Source: Staphylococcus croceilyticus | GTDB lineage: Bacteria > Bacillota > Bacilli > Staphylococcales > Staphylococcaceae | Assembly (NCBI RefSeq): GCF_002902575.1 | Contig: NZ_PPRD01000057.1 | Span: forward strand, 1 to 33,253 | Direction of reading: 5' to 3' | DNA: 33,253 bases | Shown here: in pieces, positions 18,595 to 29,764 of the stretch | Position numbering within the stretch: position 1 is the stretch's first letter | Layout: the number at the start of each line of letters is the position of its first letter | Program-made: the position numbers and the translations under genes | The notes under the pieces: generated by a model | Told to the model about the DNA's origin: nothing | Database searches by the model: none | Seen by the model: the letters and a program-made list of their open reading frames with translations, nothing else

Positions 18595-19992
18595 TTAACC
18601 TATAGATCCCTCCATCTCGAATTTGATTAAACGGTTCATTTCTACCGCATATTCCATTGGTAATTCTTTAGTGAATGGTTCGATGAAGCCCATTACGATC
18701 ATTTCAGTCGCTTCTTCTTCAGAAATACCACGGCTCATTAGGTAGAATAATTGTTCTTCAGATACTTTAGAAACTTTCGCTTCATGTTCTAATGAAATAT
18801 TGTCATTGAATACTTCATTGTAAGGAATTGTATCTGATGTTGATTCGTTATCTAAGATTAATGTGTCACATTCGATGTTAGAACGTGCACCTTTCGCTTT
18901 ACGTCCAAAGTGAACGATACCACGATAGATAACTTTACCACCATTTTTAGAAATAGATTTAGACACGATAGTTGAAGATGTGTTTGGTGCTTTATGAATC
19001 ATTTTAGCACCAGCATCTTGAACTTGTCCTTTACCAGCGAATGCGATTGATAATGTACTACCTTTCGCACCTTCACCTAAAAGTACACAGTTAGGGTATT
19101 TCATTGTTAACTTAGAACCTAAGTTACCGTCAACCCATTCCATGTTACCATTTTCATGGACAAAAGTACGTTTCGTAACTAAGTTATAAACGTTGTTTGC
19201 CCAGTTTTGGATTGTAGTATAACGTACATGGGCATCTTTATGAACGATGATTTCAACTACTGCTGAGTGTAATGAACTAGTTGTGTAAACTGGTGCAGTA
19301 CAGCCTTCAACGTAGTTTACTGAAGCACCTTCATCAGCAATGATTAATGTACGTTCGAATTGACCCATGTTCTCTGAGTTAATACGGAAGTATGCTTGTA
19401 ATGGTGTATCTAATTTAACATTTTTAGGTACATAGATGAATGAACCACCTGACCATACAGCTGAGTTAAGTGCTGCGAATTTATTGTCAGCAGCTGGAAT
19501 AACAGAAGCAAAGTATTCTTTGAATAGTTCTTCGTTTTCACGTAAAGCACTATCAGTATCTTTAAAGATAATACCTTTTTCTTCTAATTCTTTTTCCATG
19601 TTATGATAAACAACTTCTGATTCATATTGCGCAGAAACACCTGCTAAATATTTTTGTTCAGCTTCAGGAATACCTAATTTATCAAATGTACGTTTAATTT
19701 CTTCAGGTACTTCGTCCCATGAACGTTCAGTATGCTCTGAAGGTTTAACGTAGTAAGTGATGTCATCAAAGTCTAATTCTGATAAGTCGCCACCCCATTG
19801 AGGCATTGGCATTTTATAGAATAATTTTAAAGCTTTAAGTCTGAAGTCAAGCATCCATTCTGGCTCTTCCTTCATTTTAGAAATTTCTCTAACGATATTT
19901 TCTGTTAAACCACGTTCTGATCGGAAAATGGAAACATCCTCATCATGGAAACCATATTTATAATCCCCAACATCAGGTGCTTTTTTAGCCAT
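18595..19992 (-). CDS. sufB: Fe-S cluster assembly scaffold protein SufB
   Basis: 465 aa scaffold subunit of the SufBCD complex, where Fe-S clusters are built with sulfur from SufS-SufU. The sequence matches the SufB/SufD beta-helix family, with the C-terminal block [13 protein letters not shown] shared with SufD here (there [13 protein letters not shown]). The frame opens at a GTG (20001), but that GTG lies in the AAGGAGTG ribosome site; the ATG at 19992 ([10 protein letters not shown]) is the normal family start and gives the usual 465 aa. Last gene of sufC-D-S-U-B, followed by a terminator and separated from sufU by 197 bp that contain a perfect stem-loop. Confidence 0.96.
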   Translation of the reverse strand: MAKKAPDVGDYKYGFHDEDVSIFRSERGLTENIVREISKMKEEPEWMLDFRLKALKLFYKMPMPQWGGDLSELDFDDITYYVKPSEHTERSWDEVPEEIKRTFDKLGIPEAEQKYLAGVSAQYESEVVYHNMEKELEEKGIIFKDTDSALRENEELFKEYFASVIPAADNKFAALNSAVWSGGSFIYVPKNVKLDTPLQAYFRINSENMGQFERTLIIADEGASVNYVEGCTAPVYTTSSLHSAVVEIIVHKDAHVRYTTIQNWANNVYNLVTKRTFVHENGNMEWVDGNLGSKLTMKYPNCVLLGEGAKGSTLSIAFAGKGQVQDAGAKMIHKAPNTSSTIVSKSISKNGGKVIYRGIVHFGRKAKGARSNIECDTLILDNESTSDTIPYNEVFNDNISLEHEAKVSKVSEEQLFYLMSRGISEEEATEMIVMGFIEPFTKELPMEYAVEMNRLIKFEMEGSIG

Positions 19993-20138
19993 TTCAATCA
20001 CTCCTTAAATATATTTAAACGTCGTGCGTGAGATTTTTAATATTCATTATTTCTATTGCTATTGTAACAACATGCAACTTACATAAAAAGTCACAAGTGT
20101 AAAAAGTTAAATGAATTTATGATTAAAATACTACTATC

Positions 20139-20173
20139 TTTCAAGTTGAATAAAGACTTTATTCAACTTGAAA
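20139..20173. promoter_or_regulatory. Perfect 17-bp stem-loop between sufU and sufB
   Basis: Arms TTTCAAGTTGAATAAAG (20139-20155) and CTTTATTCAACTTGAAA (20157-20173) are exact reverse complements around a single A. In RNA the loop would open to about five bases. Neither strand has a T-run immediately after, so it is a poor intrinsic terminator. It starts 16 bp beyond the sufU stop on the minus strand. Likely an mRNA processing or stability element, or an operator. Confidence 0.75.
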
Positions 20174-20189
20174 ATTTAGTTAGAACTGT

Positions 20190-23231
<3,042 letters not shown>

Positions 23232-23267
23232 AACTCTTTTTCCTCCTACTTGATGAAAAGTTTTAGC

Positions 23268-23323
23268 GACTGTAGAACGACTTTACCTATTTTTCCACTT
23301 TCAAAAGGTAAATCTTCCCAGTC
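23268..23323. repeat. Short hairpin repeat between sufC and sufD
   Basis: Outer GACTG (23268-23272) pairs with CAGTC, and TTTACC (23282-23287) pairs with GGTAAA (23307-23312). The ends resemble those of the 123-bp repeat (GACTGTAGA near the left, CAGTCTT at the right), so it looks like a shortened relative. A second small hairpin (TAGCTT-TGATT-AAGCTA, 23336-23352) lies next to it. No T-run suggests complete termination. Confidence 0.45.
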
Positions 23324-23405
23324 TTACATATTTAATAGCTTTGATTAAGCTAGTGACATTGACTAAGCTCTGTCATGTTTCATCATTTAAATGAACATTT
23401 ATAGA

Positions 23406-24167
23406 CTATTCTTGAGCACCAAATTCTTCTTTAACCCATTCGTAACCTTCTTCTTCAAGACGTTTAGCTAATTCTGGGCCACCTGATTTAACTACTTTAC
23501 CGCCGTACATAACGTGTACTTTGTCTGGAGTAATGTAGTTTAATAAACGTTGATAGTGCGTAATCATTAATGCACCGAAGTTTTCGCCACGCATTTCGTT
23601 GATACCTTTAGATACAACTTTTAACGCATCGATATCTAAACCTGAGTCAATTTCGTCAAGAATTGCAAATTTAGGTTCTAACATCATTAATTGTAAAATT
23701 TCGTTACGTTTTTTCTCACCGCCTGAGAAGCCTTCGTTTAAGTAACGTTGCGCCATATCTTTGTCGATATCTAAGAAGTCCATTTGTTTATCTAATTTCT
23801 TAATGAATTGCATTAAGTTAATTTCTTGTCCTTCTTCACGTTTAGCATTGATAGCTGAACGCATAAAGTCCGCATTTGTTACACCAGTAATTTCTGATGG
23901 ATATTGCATAGCTAAGAAAAGACCTGCTTTAGCTCTTTCATCAACTTCTAATTCTAAAATATTAACGCCATCTAATAACACTTCACCTTGTGTTACTTCA
24001 TATGATGGATGTCCCATAATTGCAGATGATAAAGTAGATTTACCTGTACCGTTTGGTCCCATGATTGCATGTACTTCACCTGTATTAACTGTTAAATTAA
24101 CACCTTTTAAGATTTCTTTATCTTCAATAGACACGTGTAGGTCTTTGATTTCTAATGTTGATGACAT
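23406..24167 (-). CDS. sufC: Fe-S cluster assembly ATPase SufC
   Basis: 253 aa ABC-type ATPase that powers the SufBCD scaffold; it is cytoplasmic with no transporter partner. Visible are the Walker [10 protein letters not shown] (residues 38-46), the ABC signature [11 protein letters not shown] near residue 150 (the KKR variant typical of SufC), the Walker [12 protein letters not shown] near residue 170 and the switch histidine in MITHYQRL. First gene of the operon; ATG at 24167 with a GGAGGGAATAT ribosome site. It is transcribed away from popT, with a 338-bp divergent region in between that holds its promoter. Confidence 0.97.
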   Translation of the reverse strand: MSSTLEIKDLHVSIEDKEILKGVNLTVNTGEVHAIMGPNGTGKSTLSSAIMGHPSYEVTQGEVLLDGVNILELEVDERAKAGLFLAMQYPSEITGVTNADFMRSAINAKREEGQEINLMQFIKKLDKQMDFLDIDKDMAQRYLNEGFSGGEKKRNEILQLMMLEPKFAILDEIDSGLDIDALKVVSKGINEMRGENFGALMITHYQRLLNYITPDKVHVMYGGKVVKSGGPELAKRLEEEGYEWVKEEFGAQE

Positions 24168-24505
24168 TTATATTCCCTCCGTAAATATAAAGTTTTCTTA
24201 ACTAGTTTATAATAATTTTAATTTGTAGTCAAAAAGACTTTGTGTACTTTAATACACTTCATTATAACGCAAATGTCCCCTAATATAAACTTATTAAAAC
24301 GCTAAATTAGAGTCATTATTTAACTAAAATTATTTTTATCTAGCTTAATTTAGCACAATGAAACTGATAATCATAGGCTTGTTGTTCTCAATAACACCAC
24401 AGAATATATTTCTAATTATTTTGTAATTTTATTTTCAAAAGATTTCCTTAATCTATGAAAATCTGTTATGATGCAATTTAACTTTTATTTAGAAAGGAGA
24501 CATTC
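24168..24505. other. 338-bp divergent regulatory region between sufC and popT
   Basis: AT-rich and without a gene. On the minus strand a TATAAT (in GCGTTATAATGAAG) and a TTGACT followed 15 bp later by TATAAA are candidate suf promoter elements; neither is a clean match. On the plus strand TTCCTT (24444-24449), 17 bp, TATGAT (24467-24472) is a weak candidate for popT. I see no convincing Fur or PerR box or riboswitch. Confidence 0.4.
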
Positions 24506-25378
24506 ATGCAAGGTTTTAGGTGGATTAATATTATAAAAGGATTTGGAATGGGAACTACTGATTTAATTCCCGGTATTAGTGGAGGCACTATCGCTTTATT
24601 ATTAGGCATATACGATGATTTTATTTCATCAATTAGTGGACTATTCTTTAAGCGATTCTGGCCTAGTTTGAAATTTTTACTTCCTATATTAATAGGTATG
24701 GGATTAGCCATTGGTATCTTAAGTAATTTAATCAATTATTTATTAGAACATCATCAAGTGGTTACAATGTTTTTCTTTACTGGGTTAATTATTGGTATTA
24801 TTCCTTATCTGTTAAGAACAGCGAATTTTAAAGAGACATTTCATGCCAAACATTACGCTGTTTTAATACTAGGTATCATTATTCTTGTTGCGATTACTTT
24901 AATGAATTCAGGTGACCAACGTGCAGACACATCACTTCATTTATCTTTTAGTCTTATTATTAAATATTTTTTAGCTGGAGTATGTGCTTCTAGTGCAATG
25001 TTATTACCTGGAATTTCAGGTTCCTTTATGTTACTCGTATTTGGCGCTTATGGCACTGTAATGTTAGCCGTTGCAGACTTAGTCAAATTCAACTTTGATG
25101 GCTTACCTGTATTGTTAATCGTAGGACTTGGCATTATTGTAGGCTTTTTACTTTCAAGTCGTATTATTAAATACTTCCTGCACCATCATTTTGTTATGAC
25201 CTTTGCTTTAATCACAGGCTTTGTAATCGGATCGATTTATGCCGTATTCCCTGGCTTACCTAGTAGCTTAGTTGAGTGGTTAATCGCAATCATATTATTG
25301 GTGATTGGATTTGCTGGGAGTTATGCATTAGGTAGAATTACCAGTGAAAATGAAGCAAAAAAAAACGCATGTGCTTAG
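24506..25378 (+). CDS. popT: DUF368 family undecaprenyl-phosphate translocase PopT
   Basis: 290 aa polytopic membrane protein of the DUF368 family. Two homologous halves are visible through the repeated signature DLIPGISGGT (near residue 21) and LLPGISGSFM (near residue 169), with about eight or more hydrophobic segments. Members were recently shown in S. aureus and V. cholerae to return undecaprenyl phosphate to the inner leaflet, recycling the carrier for cell-wall and teichoic acid synthesis. The ATG has an AAAGGAGA ribosome site. The final codons and stop lie inside a terminator hairpin, and the last residues (KKNACA) therefore derive from the terminator. Divergent from sufC and convergent with csbD. 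Confidence 0.92.
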   Translation: MQGFRWINIIKGFGMGTTDLIPGISGGTIALLLGIYDDFISSISGLFFKRFWPSLKFLLPILIGMGLAIGILSNLINYLLEHHQVVTMFFFTGLIIGIIPYLLRTANFKETFHAKHYAVLILGIIILVAITLMNSGDQRADTSLHLSFSLIIKYFLAGVCASSAMLLPGISGSFMLLVFGAYGTVMLAVADLVKFNFDGLPVLLIVGLGIIVGFLLSSRIIKYFLHHHFVMTFALITGFVIGSIYAVFPGLPSSLVEWLIAIILLVIGFAGSYALGRITSENEAKKNACA

Positions 25379-25389
25379 CACATGCGTTT
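25363..25389. terminator. Bidirectional terminator overlapping the popT stop codon
   Basis: Perfect 12-bp arms AAACGCATGTGC (25363-25374) and GCACATGCGTTT (25378-25389) enclose a TTA loop that holds most of the popT stop (TAG at 25376-25378). A T-rich run follows on the plus strand and a run of eight or nine T on the minus strand, so it also ends csbD. Confidence 0.9.
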
Positions 25390-25405
25390 ATTCTTATACA
25401 ACAAC

Positions 25406-25597
25406 TTATTTATTGTCGTTGCCTTTAACTTTGTCGATTAAGTCGTTAGCTTTATCTTTAACGTTATCAACAACTTCTTTTGCTTTGCCAGAAGCTTTAT
25501 CGCCTTGGCCATCTTTTTCTAAATCTTTATTATCAGTTGCGTTACCAACTGTTTCTTTAATATTACCTTTTGCTTGTTCAAATTTATCTTCAGCCAT
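25406..25597 (-). CDS. CsbD family general stress protein
   Basis: 63 aa small, highly charged, Lys- and Asp-rich protein of the CsbD family, with almost no hydrophobic core ([15 protein letters not shown], then [15 protein letters not shown]). These proteins are abundant under general stress, with no known activity. The ATG at 25597 has a strong AAGGAGG ribosome site. A textbook sigma-B promoter at 25642-25666 lies about 50 bp upstream, consistent with B. subtilis csbD and its S. aureus homologue being sigma-B dependent. Shares a bidirectional terminator with popT. Confidence 0.93.
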   Translation of the reverse strand: MAEDKFEQAKGNIKETVGNATDNKDLEKDGQGDKASGKAKEVVDNVKDKANDLIDKVKGNDNK

Positions 25598-25641
25598 TTG
25601 AAATTCCTCCTTGAAAGACTGATGTCTTATTTAGTTATTAT

Positions 25642-25666
25642 CTACCCGCTCTTCTCTTTATTAAAC
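25642..25666 (-). promoter_or_regulatory. Sigma-B promoter of csbD
   Basis: On the minus strand GTTTAA (25666-25661) is followed after 13 bp by GGGTAG (25647-25642), an almost perfect match to the GTTTAA-N12-15-GGGTAT consensus for sigma-B. Confidence 0.85.
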
Positions 25667-25763
25667 ATAATTCATTCATTTTTTGAAAAAATTCTTTAAT
25701 CACAATGACTCATATATAATAGATAGTAACAGTACATATTAAATTAGAAAGGATTGAGACAAA

Positions 25764-25928
25764 TTGAAGTTTATACATTTTAGTGCAATGACTGAAAATG
25801 GTTTAAATAAAAAAGTAAATCGATTTTTAGAAGAAAATCCAAATATCGAAATTATCAAATTCGATTATAGTCTAGGTACAAGTGGTTTTGGAGTTGGAAT
25901 GCTTTATAGAAACACTTCTACTTTCTAA
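25764..25928 (+). CDS. Small Cse60-like protein with TTG start
   Basis: 54 aa frame beginning with TTG at 25764 and ending TAA at 25928. The start is supported by AAAGGA (25748-25753) spaced 10 nt away. The protein opens MKFIHFSAMTENGLNKKVN and has a middle block FLEENPNIEIIKFDYS, which resembles the pattern of the Cse60/YoqO-type small proteins of Firmicutes as I remember them (K-x-F-x-E-x-T-E, helix, I-I-D-I-x-Y-S). No signal peptide or membrane segment. It is divergent from csbD and ends 48 bp before a terminator shared with metQ. A TATAAT at about 25715 may be its -10. Because of the TTG start it is easily missed. The function is unknown. Confidence 0.7.
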   Translation: MKFIHFSAMTENGLNKKVNRFLEENPNIEIIKFDYSLGTSGFGVGMLYRNTSTF

Positions 25929-25976
25929 ATTATTTACGATAAAGTAATAGCCTTTATTTTCATTATCTACATAACA

Positions 25977-26008
25977 AAAGCCCTGAACCATAACGGTTAC
26001 AGGGCTTT
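25977..26008. terminator. Terminator shared by metQ and the small Cse60-like gene
   Basis: Arms AAAGCCCTG (25977-25985) and CAGGGCTTT (26000-26008), extended inward by AACC/GGTT, form a GC-rich hairpin between convergent genes. T-rich sequence follows on the plus strand; the minus tail is TTGTTATG. Confidence 0.85.
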
Positions 26009-26023
26009 CATTTATTTCATCAA

Positions 26024-26839
26024 TTATTTAGCAGGTACTACTGCACCTTTATATTTATCATTAATGAAATCACGAATATCTTTAGATTGTAATACTTCAA
26101 TTAAAGCTTTAATTTTCTCATCATCTTTATGACCTTTTTGAACAGCAATTAAGTTTGCATAAGGATTGTTGTTTGCTTTTTCAACTACGATTGAATCTTT
26201 TTGTGGATTTAATTTTTGATCAATTGCATAGTTAGAGTTAATGATAGCAGCATCTACATCTTGGTTTTGGTAAATTTTTGGTAAGTATTCAGCTGACTGT
26301 TTGTTATTGAATTTAATGTCTTTTTTGTTTTCAGTGATATCTTCGAATTTAGCGTCTTCGATTTTAACACCTTTTTTGATTTTAATTAAACCTTCATCAA
26401 CGAAGAATTTTAAGAAACGACCTTGTTCAGCTGGGTTGTTAGAAACGTATACTGTAGCACCTTTTGGAAGGTCTTTTAAGCTTTTATATTTTTTAGAATA
26501 TACAGCCATTGGTTCTAAGTGGACTTTACCAGCATCTTCAATTTTGTATCCTTTTTCTTTGCTTTCAGTTTTTAAGTAAGGTACGTGTTGGAAGTAGTTA
26601 GCGTCTAATTCACCTTTATCTAATAATTTATTAGGTGTAGTGTAATCGTTAATTGTTTTAATTTCTAAGTCATAGCCTTTCTTTTTAAGTAAAGGTTTTG
26701 CTTTTTCCAAAATTTCAGCGTGAGGAGCTGGTGAAGCACCAACTACGATTTTTTTGTCTTTGTCCCCTCCGCCATTACCACATGCGGCTAATACAACAGT
26801 AAGTGTAAGTACTAAAAGTAAACTTAAAAGTTTTTTCAT
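26024..26839 (-). CDS. metQ: Methionine or methionine-dipeptide binding lipoprotein (MetQ/GmpC)
   Basis: 271 aa substrate-binding lipoprotein of the NlpA/MetQ family. The signal peptide runs to residue 19 with lipobox VLAAC; C20 is the lipidated cysteine. The mature protein begins with a Gly/Asn/Lys linker followed by VVGASPAPHAEIL, the typical family opening. It delivers methionine or a methionine peptide to MetN-MetI; in S. aureus the homologue GmpC was crystallised with glycylmethionine. It follows metI by 20 bp in the order metN-metI-metQ under a SAM-I riboswitch. The ligand in this species is unproven. Confidence 0.92.
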   Translation of the reverse strand: MKKLLSLLLVLTLTVVLAACGNGGGDKDKKIVVGASPAPHAEILEKAKPLLKKKGYDLEIKTINDYTTPNKLLDKGELDANYFQHVPYLKTESKEKGYKIEDAGKVHLEPMAVYSKKYKSLKDLPKGATVYVSNNPAEQGRFLKFFVDEGLIKIKKGVKIEDAKFEDITENKKDIKFNNKQSAEYLPKIYQNQDVDAAIINSNYAIDQKLNPQKDSIVVEKANNNPYANLIAVQKGHKDDEKIKALIEVLQSKDIRDFINDKYKGAVVPAK

Positions 26840-26859
26840 TAAATCAAACCTCTTTTCCC

Positions 26860-27555
26860 TTATCGTTTATCAATTTTATTTGTAATCCAATCCCCAATGA
26901 ATTGAATTATAAATACAATAATTAAAATGAAGACAGTTGAAACTAAGATGACATCATTTTGGCTACGTGTGAAACCAGTTAAGTAAGCTAAGTTACCTAA
27001 ACCACCCGCGCCGATAACACCGGCAATTGCAGTTGAACCAACTAAAGCAATCGCTGTAACAGTAATACCTGATACAAGTGCTGGCATCGCTTCTGGAAGT
27101 AAGACTTTCCAAATAATTGTCCATGTACTTGCTCCCATTGATTGCGCCGCTTCAATGACACCTTTATCAATTTCCTTAAATGCAATTTCTACTAATCTTG
27201 CATAGAATGGCGCTGCTCCAATGATTAAGGCTGGCAACGCACCAGTTGGACCACTTATTGTTCCCAAAAGGACACTTGTAAATGGAATTAATAACAAGAT
27301 TAAGATAATAAATGGAATTGCTCGGAATAAGTTAACTATAAATGAAACTATACTATAAAAAATTCTTGCCCCAGTAGAATTGCTTCTAGCTGATAAGAAG
27401 AGTAATACACCTAAGATTAAGCCTAGAATAAACGCGAAGATTGTTGAAACGATAGTCATGTATAACGTTTCATAAATCGCTTGCCAAACATCTGGCCATT
27501 GTACATTAGGCATAGTAATCATCTCATGAAGAATGTCACCATATGATTTATTCAT
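26860..27555 (-). CDS. metI: Methionine ABC transporter permease MetI
   Basis: 231 aa integral membrane subunit of the MetI/MetP family, with five or six hydrophobic segments. The EAA coupling loop is visible as [20 protein letters not shown] near residue 137, followed by [18 protein letters not shown]. The start overlaps the metN end by 8 bp, indicating translational coupling. Works as a homodimer with MetN. Nothing unusual. Confidence 0.94.
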   Translation of the reverse strand: MNKSYGDILHEMITMPNVQWPDVWQAIYETLYMTIVSTIFAFILGLILGVLLFLSARSNSTGARIFYSIVSFIVNLFRAIPFIILILLLIPFTSVLLGTISGPTGALPALIIGAAPFYARLVEIAFKEIDKGVIEAAQSMGASTWTIIWKVLLPEAMPALVSGITVTAIALVGSTAIAGVIGAGGLGNLAYLTGFTRSQNDVILVSTVFILIIVFIIQFIGDWITNKIDKR

Positions 27556-28573
27556 GCTTAATCACCTCCACATTAACATGTCGCTTGTGTAAATCATTTT
27601 TAAATTCTTCAAAAGCATCATGTGTAATATGTGGGATATGGATAACTAAAAATCCAATTGAACCCTCACGTGTATTTTTAATATTTGCTTCAAGAATATT
27701 AATATCAATATTCAAGTTTTTAGTTATGTAAGACACGATAGGTTCAGTAGCATTGTTACCATTAAAGTTGAGTCTCACAATATAAGCATCTGAATCTAAT
27801 GGCTCTAAATGTTTAATTGAGTCTTCAAAGTCATCATCTAAGTCATCTTTAACAAAGCGTTTTGTCACTTCGTGTTGAGGATTTTCAAAGACTTCGCTTA
27901 CTCTACCTTGTTCAATGACACGACCATTTTCCATAACAGCTACTTCATCACAAATACGTCTGATTACTTGCATTTCATGAGTAATAATGACAATTGTGAG
28001 ATTTTGTCTTTCTTTTATTTTTAAAAGTAAATCTAAAATTTCATCGGTAGTTTGTGGGTCGAGTGCGCTTGTTGCTTCATCGCACAATAGCACGTCTGGA
28101 TCATTTGCCAAGGCACGTGCGATACCTACTCTTTGCTTTTGTCCACCAGATAATTCTGAAGGATAAGCATTCTCTCTACCTTTTAAGCCTACAAGCTCAA
28201 CGAGTTCTAAAGCTTTTTCCTTAGCTTTCGCTTTAGACGCGCCAGCAATTTCAAGCGGAAACATAATATTTTTTAAAACAGTTCGTGACCACAATAGATT
28301 AAAATGTTGGAAAACCATACTTACTTTTTGACGTTTTTTTCTTAACTCTGCTTTTGAAAGTTTGTTAATATTGTCGCCATCTATAATAATGTCCCCTGAT
28401 GTAGGTTCCTCTAGATTGTTGAACATTCTAATTAACGTACTTTTACCAGCACCAGAGAATCCAATCACTCCAAAAATTGAGCCTGATTCTATTTTTAAGT
28501 CAACGTGATCAACTGCTAGAACATCTTTATTCTTTGTGTGATAGCGTTTAACTACTTGATTTAATTCAATCAC
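27548..28573 (-). CDS. metN: Methionine ABC transporter ATPase MetN
   Basis: 341 aa ATPase. Walker A is GFSGAGKST (residues 38-46), the signature [15 protein letters not shown] lies near residue 140 and Walker [12 protein letters not shown] near residue 162. The last 75 residues form a NIL/ACT-like regulatory domain that in E. coli MetN binds methionine and inhibits transport. It is the first gene, starting with GTG (GTGATTGAAT) after an AAGGAGG ribosome site, about 30 nt beyond the terminator of the SAM-I riboswitch leader, so expression should rise when S-adenosylmethionine is low. Confidence 0.95.
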   Translation of the reverse strand: MIELNQVVKRYHTKNKDVLAVDHVDLKIESGSIFGVIGFSGAGKSTLIRMFNNLEEPTSGDIIIDGDNINKLSKAELRKKRQKVSMVFQHFNLLWSRTVLKNIMFPLEIAGASKAKAKEKALELVELVGLKGRENAYPSELSGGQKQRVGIARALANDPDVLLCDEATSALDPQTTDEILDLLLKIKERQNLTIVIITHEMQVIRRICDEVAVMENGRVIEQGRVSEVFENPQHEVTKRFVKDDLDDDFEDSIKHLEPLDSDAYIVRLNFNGNNATEPIVSYITKNLNIDINILEANIKNTREGSIGFLVIHIPHITHDAFEEFKNDLHKRHVNVEVIKHE

Positions 28574-28608
28574 GTTAAGTGCCTCCTTAAAACTTTATGT
28601 AATTAAAA

Positions 28609-28644
28609 AATGCTTTCTCACTTTAGTTAAGTTGAGAAAGCATT
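28609..28644 (-). terminator. Riboswitch-controlled terminator
   Basis: AATGCTTTCTCA and TGAGAAAGCATT form a perfect 12-bp stem (28633-28644 with 28609-28620), followed on the minus strand by TTTTTTAATT. The segment GAGAAAG at the aptamer end (28658-28652) can instead pair with CTTTCTC of the terminator's 5' arm (28640-28634), giving the antiterminator. Confidence 0.9.
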
Positions 28645-28655
28645 GAAATATCTTT

Positions 28656-28763
28656 CTCTCATCTTCTAAAGTGTTAAACTTTATGTGAATTGGCACCATT
28701 TCTATTGTCTAGACGGTTGCCGGGCTTCATAGGGCACATCCCTCCACCTCTCTTGATAAGAGT
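28656..28763 (-). ncRNA. SAM-I (S-box) riboswitch aptamer
   Basis: Read on the minus strand, the leader shows the S-box signature: CTCTTATCAAGAGAGGTGGAG, then TGAAGCCCGGCAACC, then GGTGCCAATTC, and closing GATGAGAG, which pairs with CTCTTATC to form P1. S-adenosylmethionine binding stabilises P1 and lets the downstream terminator form, switching off metN-metI-metQ. Confidence 0.97.
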
Positions 28764-28787
28764 TTTCGCACTATTTAATTAATTTAT

Positions 28788-28816
28788 ATCCTACCATTGC
28801 ACTATAATTTCGTCAA
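28788..28816 (-). promoter_or_regulatory. Candidate promoter of the met transporter operon
   Basis: On the minus strand TTGACG (28816-28811), 17 bp, TAGGAT (28793-28788), placed so that transcription starts just before the SAM-I aptamer. It begins only 4 bp beyond the yusE stop. Confidence 0.65.
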
Positions 28817-28819
28817 TAA

Positions 28820-29116
28820 TTATTTTAATTTTTCTAACAAATAAGGTACAGACTGAAATGCGTAGATTCTATCTAGTTCCTTATCCTTGTTCATAATCAT
28901 TAACACAGGCACGGACATAATTTTATTTTCTTCGCTAAATTCTGGATGAAAATTTAAATCTATCTTTTTAATTGGCAATTTTAAAATTTCGTTTGCGATA
29001 TCTAACATACGCTCAGAAATTTTACATGTGCCACACATGGGCGTATACCCAAAGATAAGATGCTTATCCTCTTTGAAGTTTTCTCTAATATCTTCCACTT
29101 TTATTGTACTACTCAT
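28820..29116 (-). CDS. Thioredoxin-fold protein (YusE-like)
   Basis: 98 aa small thioredoxin-like protein with the redox pair C28-C31 (MCGTCK) and a VPVLMIM segment near residue 70 that carries the cis-proline. It is shorter than a classical thioredoxin, and the active site is CGTC, not CGPC. Its start overlaps the yusF end by 8 bp, so the two are coupled, and it lies directly upstream of the met transporter promoter. The order yusF-yusE next to metN-I-Q is shared with B. subtilis. Likely a disulfide reductase or oxidase; its partner is unknown. Confidence 0.87.
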   Translation of the reverse strand: MSSTIKVEDIRENFKEDKHLIFGYTPMCGTCKISERMLDIANEILKLPIKKIDLNFHPEFSEENKIMSVPVLMIMNKDKELDRIYAFQSVPYLLEKLK

Positions 29117-29495
29117 TCATTAATACTAACCTTTCAGTCGTTAAATTAGGTATGAGACGCTTCTCTTTTCGAACAGTAAAACCATATCTGCTCAAAACAT
29201 TAGCAAGATAGTTTTTAGGACATCGTGCGACTTCACAATATGTTTTATCAACATAGATGTGTTCACTTTCGCTTAAATATCGTTTAAACCACTTTCTAAT
29301 CTTCTCACCCTCGTTATCCGAATCTGCAAGTACATACACTTGCTTACCATATAATGATTCGATCATATCATCTATCTTGTCGATACTCATTGTACCATGT
29401 GTACAGATAATATTGACAGGTTCAGCGATGACTTGTTGTACTCTCTTCTTATCAGATTTACCTTCAACAATAATAACTTTATTTAAAATTGCCAT
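29109..29495 (-). CDS. Small stand-alone Toprim-domain protein (YusF-like)
   Basis: 128 aa protein made essentially of one Toprim domain. The catalytic glutamate is in VIIVEGKSDKKRV (near residue 10) and the DxD in VLADSDNEGEKIR (near residue 60). Toprim domains bind Mg2+ and cut or join nucleic acid backbones; the closest well-known relative is the N-terminal half of RNase M5. The frame is open 30 codons upstream, but AGAAGGTGG sits 6 nt before the ATG at 29495, which is chosen. Coupled by an 8-bp overlap to yusE. The substrate is unknown. Confidence 0.87.
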   Translation of the reverse strand: MAILNKVIIVEGKSDKKRVQQVIAEPVNIICTHGTMSIDKIDDMIESLYGKQVYVLADSDNEGEKIRKWFKRYLSESEHIYVDKTYCEVARCPKNYLANVLSRYGFTVRKEKRLIPNLTTERLVLMNE

Positions 29496-29728
29496 GCTCA
29501 TCCACCTTCTAAGTCGATAATAAACAATCATTAACTTCTTCACGGAATAATCAAATTCTAAACGTTTTTTACTAAGACTTAACATTTAGAATTATTAAAT
29601 TTTTGAAAAGCTCACTAACTATCATTATTTAATTTTAAGGTGTATATACTTATCCTTACATACATATGTATTTCATGTGTGGTCGAAAGTATTAATATTT
29701 GAGTAAATTAATTTTTAATAAAATAAAA

Positions 29729-29755
29729 AACTCCAAGATACGAAATCAAGGAGTT
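29729..29755 (-). terminator. Terminator of gcvH
   Basis: AACTCC (29729-29734) pairs with GGAGTT (29750-29755), with GAT/ATC pairing inside an AA/AA mismatch, followed on the minus strand by TTTTTTATTTT. It lies 10 bp beyond the gcvH stop. Confidence 0.75.
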
Positions 29756-29764
29756 CCCTGTTAA

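Noticed and set aside
23761-24201. 146-codon plus-strand frame opposite sufC
   Set aside because: Entirely antisense to a conserved ABC ATPase; its length follows from the codon composition of the AT-rich coding strand.
29660-29671. Palindrome ATACATATGTAT upstream of yusF
   Set aside because: Short, made of alternating A/T and common by chance at this base composition; no second site or known consensus.
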